Assembly: GCA_007120035.1 (NCBI GenBank)
Contig: SKON01000036.1
Coordinates: 1 to 64,000, forward strand
Origin: Myxococcales bacterium
Lineage (GTDB): Bacteria; Myxococcota_A; Bradymonadia; Bradymonadales; Bradymonadaceae
Length of the DNA: 64,000 nt
Direction: 5' to 3'
The first letter of the stretch is position 1, and each line of letters opens with the position of its first letter. Position numbers and translations under genes: made by a program. Under the pieces are notes generated by a model, which saw only the letters and a program-made list of their open reading frames with translations, made no database searches and was not told where the DNA came from. Below are positions 52,709 to 63,109 of the stretch, piece by piece.

Positions 52709-55700
52709 ATGACCAAAGAGGACCAGATCATCGGCAAGACCCTCAACGGGATCAAGATCCGCAAGCTCCTGGGGGAGGGAGGCATGGGAGCGGTGTACGA
52801 GGGATATCAAGAGCGGCTGCGGCGCAAGCTGGCGGTGAAGGTGATGACCGGGGAGCACGCCAAGAACCCCATCGCCGGGGAGTACTTCTTGCGGGAGGCC
52901 CGGTCGGCGAGCCAGCTCCGCCACCCCAATATCATTCAGATCTACGATTTTGGGGAGATCGACGGGTTGCTATACATCGCCATGGAGTTCGTCCCCGGCC
53001 GGCCGCTGGGAGAGCTCATGAAGGAGGAGTTTCCCCTTGAGCCGGCGCGGATCGTCGATCTCCTGGGGCAGGTCCTCTCGGCGCTGGAGGAGGCGCACGC
53101 CCACGACATCATCCACCGGGATCTCAAGCCCGAGAACCTGATGGTCGAGGCCGGGCGTCAGGGGGAGCGGGTGAAGGTGCTGGACTTTGGGATCGCCAAG
53201 CCCACCGACGAGGCCGGGCCCCTGACCCGTCAGGGAGCTGTGCTGGGGACGCCACACTACATGAGCCCCGAGCAGGCCACCGGGGATCCTGTGGATGGTC
53301 GAAGCGACCTCTTCTCCGTGGGGATCTTGCTCTACCAGATGCTCTCCGGGGAGCTCCCCTTCTTGGGCAAGGGGCTGGTGCAGGTGATCTACAAGATCGT
53401 CCACGATGATCCCCGGCTGCCGTCGGCGGTGACCGACGATGTGGCGGTTCATCCCGGGCTGGAAGCGGTGTGTCTTCGGGCGCTGCGCAAAGATCGGGAC
53501 CTGCGGTACCAGTCGGCCTCGGAGTTTAAAGAAGCCCTGGAGGGGGCGTTGATCGGGGCCGTGGAGAAGGAGGCGAAGCCGGCGCCGGGGATGTTCGTAT
53601 TCAAGGGGCGAGGGGGCACCAAGGTCGGCGTTAGGGAAGAAGCCCCGGAGTCGAGACCAGGGATCGCGCCGGCGTTGGATCTAGGGAGTATTCGGGAGGA
53701 TCTCCTGGGGAGTCAGGCTCTGGCGACGCTCCTGGTGGTGCATCAGCGGTCGGGGAGGCGGATGGACGTCGAGGAGCAGCGTGCTCTTCGAGCCTGGGTG
53801 GATCGGGCCATGGAGGAGGCCGCGGCGGCGCACGGGGGGGTGGTGTTGCACCGGCGGGGGTATTGCGTGGCTCTAGCCTTCGGAGTGCCTCAGGCCACGG
53901 GAGACGAGGCTCGCCGAGCCGTGGAGGCGGCGCTGCGGCTTCGGGTGGCGCTGCGGCGGGAGAAGCCCGAGGAGACCGGCTTTGCCTTCGGGCTGGGGCG
54001 GGGGAAGGTCTATGTGTCTGAGGATCCGCTGAAGGTCAGCGGGGCGCCCGTGGACGAGACCGCCGAGCTGGCTCGGGCCGCCGAGGACGAGTTGGTCCTG
54101 GTGTCCGGGCCGGAGTTGATCGCCGAGATCAGCGGCGAGTTCGACGTGAGCGAAGGTGCTGACGGTGCTGACGAGCCCGCTGTCGTGCTCGGTCTTCGAT
54201 CCCTTCCCGGAGACCGGCACCGGGTCGATCTGGTGGGCCGAGATGACGAGGTGGGTCACCTCTTGGAGGCGCTGGCGACCGTGGGCAGCGGTCAGTCCCG
54301 GTCGGTGTGGATCGTCGGGGAGGCGGGGATGGGCAAGACGGCGCTCCTCGATGAGCTCAGCTATCTGGGCCGCCAGCGAGGGTTTCGATCTCTGCGAGCT
54401 CTTCACCGGCTCTCCGGCGCCGCCGGCGTCAACGACGTGCTGCGGCAGTGGGTGGACCGTGCCTGGTCGGATTCGGTGGACCTCGTGGCCGAGTTAGGGG
54501 TTCGGCCGGAGTCCGCCGAGGTGTTGAACCGGTGGCGATCCGGCGATCTGGCTGAGCTCCTCGGACCGGGGAGCGCCGAGGTGGTCGCCGACCTGGAGTC
54601 GGGAGCCGAGCAGGCCGTGCTCGCTGTGGTCGTGGAGTTCATGGAGCGCATGGTGGCGACGGGAGGTCCCCTGGTCTTGGAGCTCGACGCCGTGGGCGAC
54701 GGCGACCACGAGATGGCTCGTTTTCTCGCGGTCTGGGTAGGGCTGACCGAGGGACGCGGGGTATTGACGGCCGCCGCTCTTCGGACTGTCCCGGCGGAGG
54801 TCCCAGAGGAGGTCCAGGTGCTCCCCGTGAGCCCCCTCGGGGAAGAGAGCGCCCGACGGCTGCTCAGGCACCTTGTGGCAGGTCAGGCGCCGGGATGGCA
54901 GGTCGACAACGTCGTCGGTGTCGCCGGGGGGAGTCCGGCCTATCTGGTGCAGCTTGCCCGAAGGTTGGAGGAAGCCCGGGGGTTGGAGGGAGCCGAGTTC
55001 GAGGAGTGGCTTCGGGGCCTGGACTCTCTCGGCGGTTCGCTACGGACACGGGTGTATGGGATGCCGAAAGAAGCTCGGAACGTCCTGGCGCTCCTCTCGG
55101 TGTTGGGGGACGGGGCGCCTCTGCAGTGGCTCGATGATCTGGCGTCGCCGTCATGGCGGCCAGCGAAGGCGATGCAATCCCTCCAGGACGATGGGCTCTT
55201 ACGGGTCGTCGAGCCCGGGCCGCGGGTGGAGTTTACCCCCGGGCTCGTGCGCCAGATCGCCTACGGAGAGCTGCCTCCGGCAGGTCGAACCAGGGCCCAC
55301 CAGAGGGCCGCGAAGTACCTGGAAGGGAGGCTCGCGAAGGCCGGCGAACGAGAGAGCAGTGACCTGGAGCCCCGGCTTTTGGAGCACCTGGTCCGGGCCG
55401 GTCAGAAGGTTCGGGCGCTGGAGGCGGCCGAGAAGTTCGGAGACGAGGCGATTCGCCGATTCGAATACGAGTTGGCCGGGCATTTCCTCCGCCAGGCGGT
55501 GGCGCTCGCCGACGAGGTCGAAGGTGTCGCGGCGATCCGGTTGGCTCGGCTGCGGCTGAAGTTATGCCGCATCGAGGTCTACGCCGGGCGACGGGACGCA
55601 GCTATAGACCTCGCCAGGATCGTTCGCGGCGATTCGGAGCTACCGGAACTCCTGCGCCAGGAGGCGACATTGGATCTGGCCGAGCTCTGGTTGGATTCGG

Positions 55701-56341
55701 AGGACACAGCCCAGGTGGAGTCCATGGTGGCGAGGGCCGTGGAGTCTATTCGTGGCGAGTCTCGGAAGGGGAGCTGGTTGCTGATCCGGGCGTTGAAGGT
55801 CCGCGCCGAGGCGCTGGAGAAGCTCGGGAAGATCGGGGCCGCTGCTGATATCCTCTTAGAGGCCCTGGAGATGGGAGCGGGGCTCCAGGATCAGGTGGGG
55901 GACGACGGCTGGCGGGGCCGCTTACTCTGGGAGCCCGTGAACCAACTGGGCCGGCTGCAGCTCAAGCTCGGCGAGGTCGATCGGGCGAAGCGAAGCCTCG
56001 AGGAGGCGCTGCGCCTTGCCCGGGCGTTCGCGGACCCCCGAGGAGAGCTGGCGGTGAAGGCCAACCTGGCCGCTCTGGAGCAACACCGGGGGAACGCCGC
56101 CGAAGCGTTTCGGTACCTCGCCGAAGCCCTGGCCATCGCCCGCGGTCTGGTGGACCTAGGCGCTGAGGCTCGACTACAGTACAATCTGGGCCTCTTGTAT
56201 ACCAAAGAGTGTCGGTGGGAGGAGTCCCGGGACGCTTACCAGGAGTGCTTGCGGCTGGCTGAGCTGCGGGGTTGGCGGGAGGGAGTGGTGCTCGCCAGGG
56301 ATGGTCTGCGACAGGTCCGAGGAGAGATCGATGACGAATGA
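52709..56341 (+). CDS. Ser/Thr kinase-cyclase-like-AAA-TPR signalling protein
   Basis: A 1210-aa multidomain protein. The kinase domain (~14-280) has LLGEGGMGAVY, LAVKVM, HRDLKPENLM, LDFGIAK and GTPHYMSPEQ, all intact. Residues ~330-480 resemble a class III nucleotidyl-cyclase homology domain without the metal Asp pair (ATLLVVHQRSG, then DEARRAVEAALRLRVAL and FAFGLGRGKVYV). A STAND/AAA-type ATPase follows with VGRDDEV and GEAGMGKTALLDEL (Walker lysine Lys543). The C-terminal ~450 residues are TPR-like repeats (AGHFLRQAVALADEVEG, GEVDRAKRSLEEALRLARAF). The layout matches myxobacterial kinase-coupled regulators related to AfsR/MalT logic. It overlaps the next gene by 11 bases. Confidence 0.9.
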   Translation: MTKEDQIIGKTLNGIKIRKLLGEGGMGAVYEGYQERLRRKLAVKVMTGEHAKNPIAGEYFLREARSASQLRHPNIIQIYDFGEIDGLLYIAMEFVPGRPLGELMKEEFPLEPARIVDLLGQVLSALEEAHAHDIIHRDLKPENLMVEAGRQGERVKVLDFGIAKPTDEAGPLTRQGAVLGTPHYMSPEQATGDPVDGRSDLFSVGILLYQMLSGELPFLGKGLVQVIYKIVHDDPRLPSAVTDDVAVHPGLEAVCLRALRKDRDLRYQSASEFKEALEGALIGAVEKEAKPAPGMFVFKGRGGTKVGVREEAPESRPGIAPALDLGSIREDLLGSQALATLLVVHQRSGRRMDVEEQRALRAWVDRAMEEAAAAHGGVVLHRRGYCVALAFGVPQATGDEARRAVEAALRLRVALRREKPEETGFAFGLGRGKVYVSEDPLKVSGAPVDETAELARAAEDELVLVSGPELIAEISGEFDVSEGADGADEPAVVLGLRSLPGDRHRVDLVGRDDEVGHLLEALATVGSGQSRSVWIVGEAGMGKTALLDELSYLGRQRGFRSLRALHRLSGAAGVNDVLRQWVDRAWSDSVDLVAELGVRPESAEVLNRWRSGDLAELLGPGSAEVVADLESGAEQAVLAVVVEFMERMVATGGPLVLELDAVGDGDHEMARFLAVWVGLTEGRGVLTAAALRTVPAEVPEEVQVLPVSPLGEESARRLLRHLVAGQAPGWQVDNVVGVAGGSPAYLVQLARRLEEARGLEGAEFEEWLRGLDSLGGSLRTRVYGMPKEARNVLALLSVLGDGAPLQWLDDLASPSWRPAKAMQSLQDDGLLRVVEPGPRVEFTPGLVRQIAYGELPPAGRTRAHQRAAKYLEGRLAKAGERESSDLEPRLLEHLVRAGQKVRALEAAEKFGDEAIRRFEYELAGHFLRQAVALADEVEGVAAIRLARLRLKLCRIEVYAGRRDAAIDLARIVRGDSELPELLRQEATLDLAELWLDSEDTAQVESMVARAVESIRGESRKGSWLLIRALKVRAEALEKLGKIGAAADILLEALEMGAGLQDQVGDDGWRGRLLWEPVNQLGRLQLKLGEVDRAKRSLEEALRLARAFADPRGELAVKANLAALEQHRGNAAEAFRYLAEALAIARGLVDLGAEARLQYNLGLLYTKECRWEESRDAYQECLRLAELRGWREGVVLARDGLRQVRGEIDDE

Positions 56342-58121
56342 GTTGACGACAAAGTGGTCGGAGTGGGTCGAGGAGTTTCGCCGAGACGAGGGGCGAATCA
56401 AGAAAGTGGTCAAGCGTACCCCGCCGACTCGTAACAGCTACGCGAAGGTCAGCGCGATCCGCAACGCGGTCGACTACGAACAGGGCGCCGCCTTTGCGAT
56501 CTTCCTTCACCGGGAGGGGCACCGAGATCTCGCCGCCGACCCGGACCTCTGGGAGCTGGTCCTGGAGGCTCAGGAGCTATTGACCGGCGAGGAGCTGGTC
56601 GAGTTTTTGCGACGAGCCCCCGTGCCGGAGTGGACTTACGGGCCTTTGCCGGGATGGCCCGTGGTCCTCGATGAGCTGGTGATGCGAGTATTCCTTCGCG
56701 ACCCCGACCCACTGCGGGATGTCACGGGGCTGAGCCGGGAGTACCAGGAAGGAGTCCGGTTGGTCCGTGCTCGGTGCGGTGACGAAGTCGAGGTGGGCGA
56801 CCCATCGTCATTGGCTGAGCGGTTCGCCCGGACGTACTTTGTAGATCAAAGGATCGGCGAACGGGTCTTCTGGCCTACGGAGGACGGCGTCGAGGAAGTC
56901 GACCTCGACCTCTTCCGGCTCGTCGAACTCTTCACGACGAGAGAGCTCTTCGCAAAAGAGGTCCTGGCCCTGGCGCTCGAGGAGGCCGAGGAGACGGTCT
57001 CTCGGGTGTACTTCCCGCGGGCTCGAGCGGCCATCGAGATCGCCTCCGAGGAGCAGATGGTTAGGCTCTTGGAGGGCGTCGCGCTGACGAGCTTCACTGA
57101 GACCGAGGTGGAGAGGGCTCTCTTGGAGTGGCGCAACGACGATCCCCAGACCCTGCGACGGATGGCGCTCGCCGTCGACGACACGGGGCTGCGAAAGTTC
57201 CCCGTCGTGATCGCCGCCATGCACCGGCTCTTGGAGGCTGGCGAGGAGGTCGACGGCGATCTGGTGGACGCTCTCCACCTGAGCTTCAGTCCGTCCCTGA
57301 GCTGGATCAGCCAGGAGATCTACAAGCTGCCCGAGGATCATCGCTCCGATCTGGCGGCCATCGACGAGGCGGTGTCCTTCGGGCAGCCCGGCTACGCCTT
57401 TCGCCGCACGGGGCGGCTCTTTCCCACGGTGGAGCGGCTCTCACCTGAGCACCATCGGCGCCTGATCGATAGGCTCTTGGAGAGCCGATACGAAAAGGAG
57501 AGGGCGATCCCCTTCTTCTATCTCGTCGACGACGAGGACCTGTGGCGCCAGGGAGTGGAGGTGATGCTCGCCGCGGAGCACGAACAGGACACGGCGTTCT
57601 ACGGCGTCACCCATCTGCCGCTGAAGGCCCTCCCGCTCTTGGCCGAGGGGAAGGAGCGAGCAGCTTCCGAGAAGAAGGCGAAGTTCTTTCAGCGGTCCAT
57701 CGTGGGTCTGATGGCCGCGGCCCTGGATCGGGGGGAGGTCCCGGGGACTGAATGGGATGACGAGGTGAGCTTTGACCTCGTGGAGGAGGAGTTCAACTAC
57801 CACAAGGTCCGACCCCTCCTCGGAAAGGTGATCCACAGACTGCCGGGTCCCAGGGCGGAGGCCATCTTGCGCCGAGAGATCGACGAACTGACCACCTTCG
57901 GTCGGGCCTTCGCGTTTCTGGGAAGCCACCCCTCGCCGGACCTCTTGGAGTTCGCTTTTCATAAGCTGGTGGAGAACGAGGGGAAGATCCGGAACGTAGA
58001 TCAGAAGGAGATCGAGGCCGGCCTGCGGGGGCTTCCGTCGGCCAAGGAGTGGGCCGAACGGGCGAGAGCAGCCGGCAGCGGACCGATCTTGGAGGAGATC
58101 TTCGGCTCGGTTCGTCTCTGA
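56331..58121 (+). CDS. Alpha-helical solenoid protein of the MoxR cluster
   Basis: A 596-aa soluble helical protein. ATG 56331 (ggagagatcg upstream) overlaps the kinase stop by 11 bases. Repeated helix pairs (for example FTTRELFAKEVLALALEEAEE, DPQTLRRMALAVDDTGLRKF and ALPLLAEGKERAASEKKA) suggest an irregular HEAT/ARM-like array. I recognise no named domain. The next gene encodes a second such protein, and both lie directly upstream of the DUF4132/MoxR/DUF5682 genes. A role as substrate-recognition or scaffold part of that system is inference. Confidence 0.75.
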   Translation: MTNELTTKWSEWVEEFRRDEGRIKKVVKRTPPTRNSYAKVSAIRNAVDYEQGAAFAIFLHREGHRDLAADPDLWELVLEAQELLTGEELVEFLRRAPVPEWTYGPLPGWPVVLDELVMRVFLRDPDPLRDVTGLSREYQEGVRLVRARCGDEVEVGDPSSLAERFARTYFVDQRIGERVFWPTEDGVEEVDLDLFRLVELFTTRELFAKEVLALALEEAEETVSRVYFPRARAAIEIASEEQMVRLLEGVALTSFTETEVERALLEWRNDDPQTLRRMALAVDDTGLRKFPVVIAAMHRLLEAGEEVDGDLVDALHLSFSPSLSWISQEIYKLPEDHRSDLAAIDEAVSFGQPGYAFRRTGRLFPTVERLSPEHHRRLIDRLLESRYEKERAIPFFYLVDDEDLWRQGVEVMLAAEHEQDTAFYGVTHLPLKALPLLAEGKERAASEKKAKFFQRSIVGLMAAALDRGEVPGTEWDDEVSFDLVEEEFNYHKVRPLLGKVIHRLPGPRAEAILRREIDELTTFGRAFAFLGSHPSPDLLEFAFHKLVENEGKIRNVDQKEIEAGLRGLPSAKEWAERARAAGSGPILEEIFGSVRL

Positions 58122-58228
58122 ACCTCATAAACGGAGCCGAAGCCGATCGACATTTCGTGGGACCCCGTGGGGTGGTAAGGATAGGTGCCTGGAGAGAAAA
58201 CTACGGGAACTCTTGCACAGAGGTCGAG

Positions 58229-59536
58229 ATGACAGAAGCCACGGTAAGCATTGAAGATCTGGAGAAGATCGACAAGAAGTACTCCGATGGTTGGAGTGCT
58301 TTTGACAAGATGAAGACCCTGACCCGAGGGGCCCCGGAGGGGACCCTGGGGCGACTCCTCTGGGAAGCCTACGGGGATGGGAAGATAGGGCTGGCGAAGT
58401 TTCACAACAATCTTCGGGACCTGGTGTCTGTCGGTGAAGCCTACGATGGACCGATGGTGTTTCGTCTCCTGGAGGAGCTCGTAGCGTTCGACAACGAACG
58501 GGGCTACGCGATGAGCTACTCGAGCTTCGATCTTCCCGGGTCGCCGGAGTTTCTGTTTCGGGCTCTGGAAGCCAAGGAGGGGGATCCCTCCTTCGGGGAG
58601 TACTTGGCGTCTCGTTGGGAGGAACTGCCCGAACCCTATGCGTCGGGGTTGGCCGCCGTCCTGGCGAAGAAGGGACACCTTCCGGTGGAGAGCCTTCGGG
58701 ACGGGCTCGCCAGAGAGTTGGCCGTCGCGTTTCTCGAGGATTCCAGTGCTCGGCATTGGCAGGACCGAATTCCATTCGTAGGGAAAGAGTGGGCCGAGAT
58801 CCTGGTCGCCGCAGTGCAGAGCGATGACGTCGATTGGGTTGGGACAGACGAACATGTCCGTGTGGTCCGGGAGCATGTGTCTCCCACGGAGTTGGTGTCT
58901 TTTCTGGGGAAGGTCGATCTCGGTTATGACCACAGGCTCCCGATCGTGGAGGAGGTCGCCCCCGCCTTCGTGGACCACCTCGAAAAGGTCGAGGAGGCGA
59001 TCCTGAAGCTCCCTGAGGCCGAACCGGATCCGTACAACCCCAAAGTGCCCGCTTTCGTCCCCCTCGTGTGTTACTACCGGGCGTGCCAACTCGCCGACGA
59101 GGTCCCCTCGGAAGAACTGGACGAGGCGCTCAGAGAGACGTTGGCAGCCTATCGGCCCCGATGGAGTGGGAGTAACTTCGACCAACATCACCAGCGGTTG
59201 CATGAGATCCTGAAGGCCGTCCCGGAAGACCGCCTGGAGGAGGCGCTCCTGTCTGCGGAGAACGTCCCCTGGTTGCTGATCGGGGCGGCGCCGACCAGGA
59301 AGGTCTGTGAGCGTGTCGCGGCAGGCCTCGCCGAGATGGACAAGATCAATGTGCCCCATAATTTTGAGTCCCACCGGTCATTGGCGCTCGCTTCCGGTGG
59401 AGCCGATATGGCGAAGGCTCTCAGCGAGGTGCTCAAGCCCGGCAAGGGCTGGCAGCGGGAGCCGCTGACCGCCGCGTTGGGGATGCTCAAGGATCCCGTG
59501 GCGGCGCCTTGCCGTGGTTGGGATGCTCGCCGATAG
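58229..59536 (+). CDS. N-terminal part of a frameshifted DUF4132 protein
   Basis: 435 aa, ATG 58229 with gagg six bases upstream. All-helical solenoid with no recognised domain. The last ~13 codons after about 59500 look out of frame (ending in CRGWDARR). The protein-like sequence continues in a frame shifted by one base ([14 protein letters not shown]...), giving a smooth helical repeat across the junction if one C in the ggcgcctt stretch near 59507 is removed. It is therefore probably the first third of one ~1260-aa protein with the next entry. A real disruption, a sequencing error or programmed frameshifting are all possible. Confidence 0.75.
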   Translation: MTEATVSIEDLEKIDKKYSDGWSAFDKMKTLTRGAPEGTLGRLLWEAYGDGKIGLAKFHNNLRDLVSVGEAYDGPMVFRLLEELVAFDNERGYAMSYSSFDLPGSPEFLFRALEAKEGDPSFGEYLASRWEELPEPYASGLAAVLAKKGHLPVESLRDGLARELAVAFLEDSSARHWQDRIPFVGKEWAEILVAAVQSDDVDWVGTDEHVRVVREHVSPTELVSFLGKVDLGYDHRLPIVEEVAPAFVDHLEKVEEAILKLPEAEPDPYNPKVPAFVPLVCYYRACQLADEVPSEELDEALRETLAAYRPRWSGSNFDQHHQRLHEILKAVPEDRLEEALLSAENVPWLLIGAAPTRKVCERVAAGLAEMDKINVPHNFESHRSLALASGGADMAKALSEVLKPGKGWQREPLTAALGMLKDPVAAPCRGWDARR

Positions 59537-61994
59537 CACCAAAGGGGTGACCGAGGCGGCGAAGGCGGGATTGATCGCTCTTCCGCCGGAGGTGGTTCTC
59601 GAGCATCTCGAAGATGCTCTCGGGGCGGGCAAGAAAGGGACCCGCCTGGCAGCCGCCGAGGTGCTCCAGGCGTTGCCGCCGTCGTTGAAAGCGTGGGAGC
59701 TGGCCCAGGAGGCGTTGGAGTCGGAGAAGACCGCCGATGTGAAAGAGATCCTGGCCAGCGTTCCGAAAGGGGAGGCCGGGGGCGGGCCCACCGTCGACGC
59801 CGGTCTGAAGGATGAGATTCGGGCTGCCCTGGAGGCCGATTCGGAGGCCTGGACGAAGTACGTGGAGGAGCCCGAGGCGGCGATGGAAGCGGCCATCGAG
59901 GTCTTCGGCGCCCAATCCGCCGAGCGAGCCCTGGCCTATGGTCACGGGTTGTGGAGAAATTTCGTGCCCGTGCTCCTGGAGGCCGGCGCCGATTCAGCCC
60001 ACCAGCACAGACTGGTGACCAAGATTCTCGGCGGGTTTTATCCCGCCGCCGCAGAGAAGCTCCTCGATGACTGTGTGCGAGTGGTCCCCTCCTTTGCCGA
60101 TTCTGTGGCTGTGGCGTTCATCCAGGGAAGGATCAGCCGGCCTCCGGAGTTCGGTGCGCCCCCGAGGTGGGGTGATGCCTTCGAGGGGAAGGACGCTCTG
60201 CAGTGGTTGATCGCAAACGCGCCGGAGGCGGCTCGGCCCGCGTGCCTGGCGGGGCTGCAGGACTCGAGCAAGGTGATCCGCGACATGAGCGTCGAGTTCC
60301 TGACACAGGATCCGGGTCAGCTCGATGTGGACGCCGACGTACTACCCCTCCTGGAGGCCCGGACGAAAGACTCCCGCGAGGCCGCGGTGAAGCTGTTGGC
60401 GGCCCTCGGCGATCCGTCGTACCTCCCGGTGCTGAAGAAGGCGGCGGAGAAGGAGCGGTCCAAGGGGGTCAAGGAGTTGATCCAGGACACCCTGGTCGCT
60501 CTGGAAGTACAGGATCTGGATCTGGGCTCCTTCGCCGATGATGCCGAAGGGAACGCCGGGTTGGTCGAGGCCCTGGCAGGGCTGCCTGAGGCGGGGCTCC
60601 CCGGGCCTGTGGAGGAAGGGTTCGACGACCTGCCGGGGATCAGCTTCCGAAACGGCGGGACCCTTCAGGGGTCGGCGCTGCGGTGGTTCTTGTCGGAGAT
60701 CTTCGGGTCTGGCGATGAAAAGGCCCAGTTGGTGCGAGACCGGCTGGTGGACGAAGAGTGCCACCACCTCTGCGATGTACTGATCGAACTCAACGGGGGG
60801 AGGGACGACCTGGGTTGGGCTCTTCAGATGCAAGGGTATCTGGCGGGGCCCGAGCAGGTGGAGTCCCTGGGGAGACGGTTGGAGGACTTCGCCTCCTCCC
60901 AGATGTACGGGTGGGGTGATTTCGCGGTGAACGCCCTGGTGAAATTGGGCACCAACCAGGCCGCTCGAATCCTCGATGATTGGGCTCAGCGGACCCGCAA
61001 GAACGCGTTGAAGAAGCGAGCCGGCTCCGGAGTGTATCGGATCGCCGAGGCTCGGGGGATCTCACGAGCGGAGCTCATGGAGCAGGCCGTGGGGACCCTG
61101 GGCTTCGATGAGGACGGCACGCAACGGTTCGACTACGGGGCCCGGACCATCGTGGTTCGGCTGAGTCCATCGGGGGATGAGCTCCTCTACGAGGACGAGG
61201 AGGGCGCTTCCTTTAAGTCGATGCCTCAGGCGCGAAAGGCCGACGACGACGCGCTCGCCGCAGCCGCCCGGTCCCGCGTGTCCCAAATCAAGAAGGACCT
61301 TCGGCGAGTTCGACGTGCCCAGACGCGAGGGCTGCAGGGATCGATGACCTCCGGCCGTCGATGGATCCCATCGGTGTGGCGAGAGCGGTACGTGGAGCAC
61401 CCCTTGATGCGGAGCTTCGGGTTCGGGCTGGTCTGGGGGATCTACGATGGAGAGGGCCAGTTGGTCGACGCGTTTCAGCTCGATGACGACGCGGTGGCGG
61501 TCAATCTGGACTTCGAGGAACCCGAGATCTCGGAGGAGGTGCACCGGATCGGCATCGCTCATCCCCTCGAGCTGGGAGACGACGTGGAGGCCTGGTTGAC
61601 CACTCTGGCGGACTACGAGCGGGTGCAGCCCTTCGAGCAGTTGCAACGCCCTGTGTATTCTCGGGAGGAGTTCCCGGACGTGTCCAAGTTCCTGGCTCGT
61701 CGTGTGGGCGTGGAGGCGGGGCGATTTCTGGGGGCCTTGAACCGGCTCGGCTACGACCTGGGGCCTCGGGAGGACGCCGGGGCCATCTACTTCAGTCAAC
61801 GGTATGTGGGAGACGTCGCGATCTCCGTGAACCACGGAGGGTTCGCCCCGGAGTGGCTGGATGGGGCCGGATTGGTCGACGTGGACAGCGTGAGTGTGAC
61901 GCTGGATGGCACGTCGAAAGCGCTGAAGGACCTCTCCGATGTGATCTACAGTGAGATCCTTCACGACCTTCATGAGCTGACCGACGGAGACTGA
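59514..61994 (+). CDS. DUF4132-domain protein, C-terminal part
   Basis: An open frame of 826 aa whose apparent starts (GTG 59514, ATG 59523) have no ribosome-binding site, consistent with it being the continuation of the previous reading frame. The first ~540 residues are HEAT-like repeats (for example [20 protein letters not shown] and [20 protein letters not shown]). From ~600 on is the DUF4132 core: [54 protein letters not shown] and [17 protein letters not shown]4132 proteins (including E. coli MolR relatives) occur beside MoxR and DUF5682 genes. The stop is five bases before the MoxR gene. Confidence 0.85.
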   Translation: MVGMLADSTKGVTEAAKAGLIALPPEVVLEHLEDALGAGKKGTRLAAAEVLQALPPSLKAWELAQEALESEKTADVKEILASVPKGEAGGGPTVDAGLKDEIRAALEADSEAWTKYVEEPEAAMEAAIEVFGAQSAERALAYGHGLWRNFVPVLLEAGADSAHQHRLVTKILGGFYPAAAEKLLDDCVRVVPSFADSVAVAFIQGRISRPPEFGAPPRWGDAFEGKDALQWLIANAPEAARPACLAGLQDSSKVIRDMSVEFLTQDPGQLDVDADVLPLLEARTKDSREAAVKLLAALGDPSYLPVLKKAAEKERSKGVKELIQDTLVALEVQDLDLGSFADDAEGNAGLVEALAGLPEAGLPGPVEEGFDDLPGISFRNGGTLQGSALRWFLSEIFGSGDEKAQLVRDRLVDEECHHLCDVLIELNGGRDDLGWALQMQGYLAGPEQVESLGRRLEDFASSQMYGWGDFAVNALVKLGTNQAARILDDWAQRTRKNALKKRAGSGVYRIAEARGISRAELMEQAVGTLGFDEDGTQRFDYGARTIVVRLSPSGDELLYEDEEGASFKSMPQARKADDDALAAAARSRVSQIKKDLRRVRRAQTRGLQGSMTSGRRWIPSVWRERYVEHPLMRSFGFGLVWGIYDGEGQLVDAFQLDDDAVAVNLDFEEPEISEEVHRIGIAHPLELGDDVEAWLTTLADYERVQPFEQLQRPVYSREEFPDVSKFLARRVGVEAGRFLGALNRLGYDLGPREDAGAIYFSQRYVGDVAISVNHGGFAPEWLDGAGLVDVDSVSVTLDGTSKALKDLSDVIYSEILHDLHELTDGD

Positions 61995-61999
61995 GGACG

Positions 62000-63109
62000 A
62001 TGACCACCGACGAACGTCAACTGCAACGCCCGCCGGCGGAGCTCCTCTACGCTGAGGAGCTCGCGGCGATGCGGGAGGCCGACGCCGACAGGCCGCGGCC
62101 GCCGGGGTGGTCCGTCGCTCCCGATTCGGTGGTTCGGTTCGTGTTGGGCAGCCCTGCCGACGGGGTAGCCCCCAAGTTCGTGGGGAGCCGCCGGTTCGTG
62201 GAGCGCTGCGTGGTGAGCCTGGCCACCAACCGAGGGCTGATGTTGATCGGAGAGCCCGGCACGGCCAAGAGCTTCCTCAGCGAGCTCCTGGCGGCGGCGA
62301 TCAGCGGCGACTCGACCCTCACGGTCCAGGGCAGCGCGGGCACTACGGAGGACGACATCAAGTACTCCTGGAACTACGCCCTCTTGCTGGCCGAAGGACC
62401 CACGGAGCGATCCCTCGTGCCGGCGCCCCTGTATCGGGGCATGACCGGGGGAAAGCTCGTTCGGTTCGAGGAGATCACCCGGTGTCCCCTGGAGGTGCAG
62501 GACACCCTCCTGTCGGTGCTCAGCGATCGGGTGCTCCATATCCCGGAGTTCGACCACGACGCCCGCACCCTCTACGCGAAGGAGGGCTTTAACGTGATCG
62601 CCACGGCGAACACCCGGGATCGGGGTGTCCATGAGATGAGCGCCGCCCTGAAGCGGCGGTTCAACTTCGAGACGGTTCACCCCATTGCCGATGTGGCCCA
62701 GGAGGTGGAACTCGTGCGTCGACAGACCGAGGCGCTCCTGGAGCAGGCGGGAGTTCCCCTGCGGCCCACGCCGGATCTGACCGAGGTGCTGGTCACGACC
62801 TTTCATGAGCTCCGATCGGGGCGCACCGTGGAGGGCAGCGCCCTGGAGCCGGTCTCGGTGATGATGAGCACCGCCGAGGCCGTGGCGGTGGCGTTCTCGT
62901 CGACCCTGCAGGCTCATTACTTCGGTGGTGGACCGGTGGAGGCAGCCCACGTGCTGGATAACCTGGTCGGGTCGGCCTTCAAGGAAGACACGGAGGACCG
63001 CAAGCGCCTGCAAAATTACCTCGAGCAGGTGGTCCGCAAGAGGCGTGGGGACCAGTGGGAGGCGCTCTACATGGCGAGCCGGACGGCGGAAGCCCTCGAT
63101 GTCGACTGA
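62000..63109 (+). CDS. MoxR-type AAA+ ATPase
   Basis: A 369-aa AAA+ protein. Walker A GEPGTAKS (Lys90), Walker [12 protein letters not shown], sensor 1 [12 protein letters not shown] and the Arg-finger region [11 protein letters not shown] are all present, so it should hydrolyse ATP. MoxR proteins usually act as chaperones with a VWA partner. The 4-5 base spacing to the DUF4132 gene and the overlap with the DUF5682 gene (11 nt) show a tight operon. Confidence 0.93.
   Translation: MTTDERQLQRPPAELLYAEELAAMREADADRPRPPGWSVAPDSVVRFVLGSPADGVAPKFVGSRRFVERCVVSLATNRGLMLIGEPGTAKSFLSELLAAAISGDSTLTVQGSAGTTEDDIKYSWNYALLLAEGPTERSLVPAPLYRGMTGGKLVRFEEITRCPLEVQDTLLSVLSDRVLHIPEFDHDARTLYAKEGFNVIATANTRDRGVHEMSAALKRRFNFETVHPIADVAQEVELVRRQTEALLEQAGVPLRPTPDLTEVLVTTFHELRSGRTVEGSALEPVSVMMSTAEAVAVAFSSTLQAHYFGGGPVEAAHVLDNLVGSAFKEDTEDRKRLQNYLEQVVRKRRGDQWEALYMASRTAEALDVD

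Noticed and set aside
59514-61994. Independent gene starting at GTG 59514
   Set aside because: No ribosome-binding site and the upstream frame continues smoothly across a one-base shift; kept as an entry but judged part of one gene.
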